From contig JBGVFN010000036.1 in assembly GCA_045121095.1 (NCBI GenBank), forward strand, positions 1 to 32,571: a stretch of 32,571 bases of DNA. Reading direction: 5' to 3'. Made by a program: the position numbers and the translations under genes. The notes beneath the pieces are model-generated. The model saw only the letters and a list, made by a program, of their open reading frames with translations, did no database searches and was not told the DNA's origin. Of the stretch, positions 32,449 to 32,571 are shown piece by piece. Numbering within the stretch: the first letter of the stretch is position 1; every line of letters begins with the position of its first letter. The stretch is from TWA4 sp045121095. Lineage in GTDB: Bacteria > Bacillota > Clostridia > Lachnospirales > Lachnospiraceae.

Positions 32449-32546
32449 TGCATCCCATTTTGAGATAAATTTCTCTCAAATGAAGGAGGCGTAGCGGGCT
32501 ACGCTGACTGAATCTGAGAAAAATTTAGCCAAAACAGGGGTGTGCA
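32449..32546. repeat. ~98-nt imperfect inverted repeat with inner hairpin
   Basis: Outer arms 32449-32478 and 32515-32546 share TGCA, CCC, TTTTG, TAAATTT and TCTCA in order. The inside has a perfect GCGTAGC/GCTACGC stem (32489-32504). It could be a MITE-like repeat or the 5' part of a structured RNA. A minus-strand frame (NHSRSLHTPVLAKFF...) is open from the window edge through it, so the tail of a protein gene cannot be excluded. Confidence 0.6.
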
Positions 32547-32571
32547 GACTGCGTGAATGATTTTTCAAACA

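Noticed and set aside
32232..32453. 73-residue open frame as a gene
   Set aside because: It runs straight through the strong terminator at 32310-32352 and a perfect hairpin, and has only a poor ribosome binding site.

Overview
The window is from a low-to-mid G+C Firmicute, most likely a gut anaerobe of the Lachnospiraceae. This rests on strong AGGAGG-type ribosome binding sites, TTGACA/TATAAT promoters, a clostridial-style ethanolamine microcompartment operon controlled by EutV/EutW antitermination, and AAA-ATPase/PD-(D/E)XK genes typical of gut Clostridia. Nearly every real gene is on the minus strand, so the map reads from high to low coordinates.

Left end (1-2.0 kb): the first codons of an IS66-type TnpA, broken pieces of an AAA-ATPase/PDDEXK_9 gene, and a small intact gene of unknown function with a perfect consensus promoter. 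2.1-7.9 kb: a CdaR/PucR-like regulator (own promoter), then an octopine/nopaline dehydrogenase-family enzyme and a DctP-DctQ-DctM TRAP transporter. This looks like a self-contained uptake and catabolic unit for an unidentified organic acid, possibly an opine.

8.1-21.7 kb: a complete-looking ethanolamine microcompartment locus, in transcription order eutV, eutW, eutA, eutB, eutC, eutL, eutE, eutM, eutT, pduL-type eutD, eutN, pduS, pduT, eutS, eutP. EutBC splits ethanolamine into acetaldehyde and ammonia inside the shell (EutL, EutM, EutS, PduT, EutN). EutE makes acetyl-CoA and the PduL enzyme makes acetyl phosphate. EutA, EutT and PduS keep the B12 cofactor active. No eutG, eutH or eutQ is present. 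EutV has two ANTAR-like RNA-binding domains instead of one. Two leaders, before eutW and before eutA, carry paired six-base-loop hairpins that overlap terminators, as expected of EutV targets.

21.9-25 kb: a GH42 beta-galactosidase and the C-terminal remnant of a GH31 glycosidase. The remnant and the pduL gene both contain in-frame blocks of 15-nt (five-residue) repeats. 25.1-28.9 kb: a response regulator, ABC transporter and histidine kinase set of the peptide-antibiotic resistance or immunity type, with decayed sequence on both sides. 29.2-32.6 kb: a small AAA ATPase, a second AAA-ATPase/PDDEXK copy killed by one in-frame stop, further fragments (including an HNH endonuclease tail), a tiny coupled ORF, and a strongly structured, terminator-ended sequence at the right edge that could be a repeat element or a structured RNA. 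Both ends of the window are therefore accessory, recombining DNA around a conserved metabolic core.
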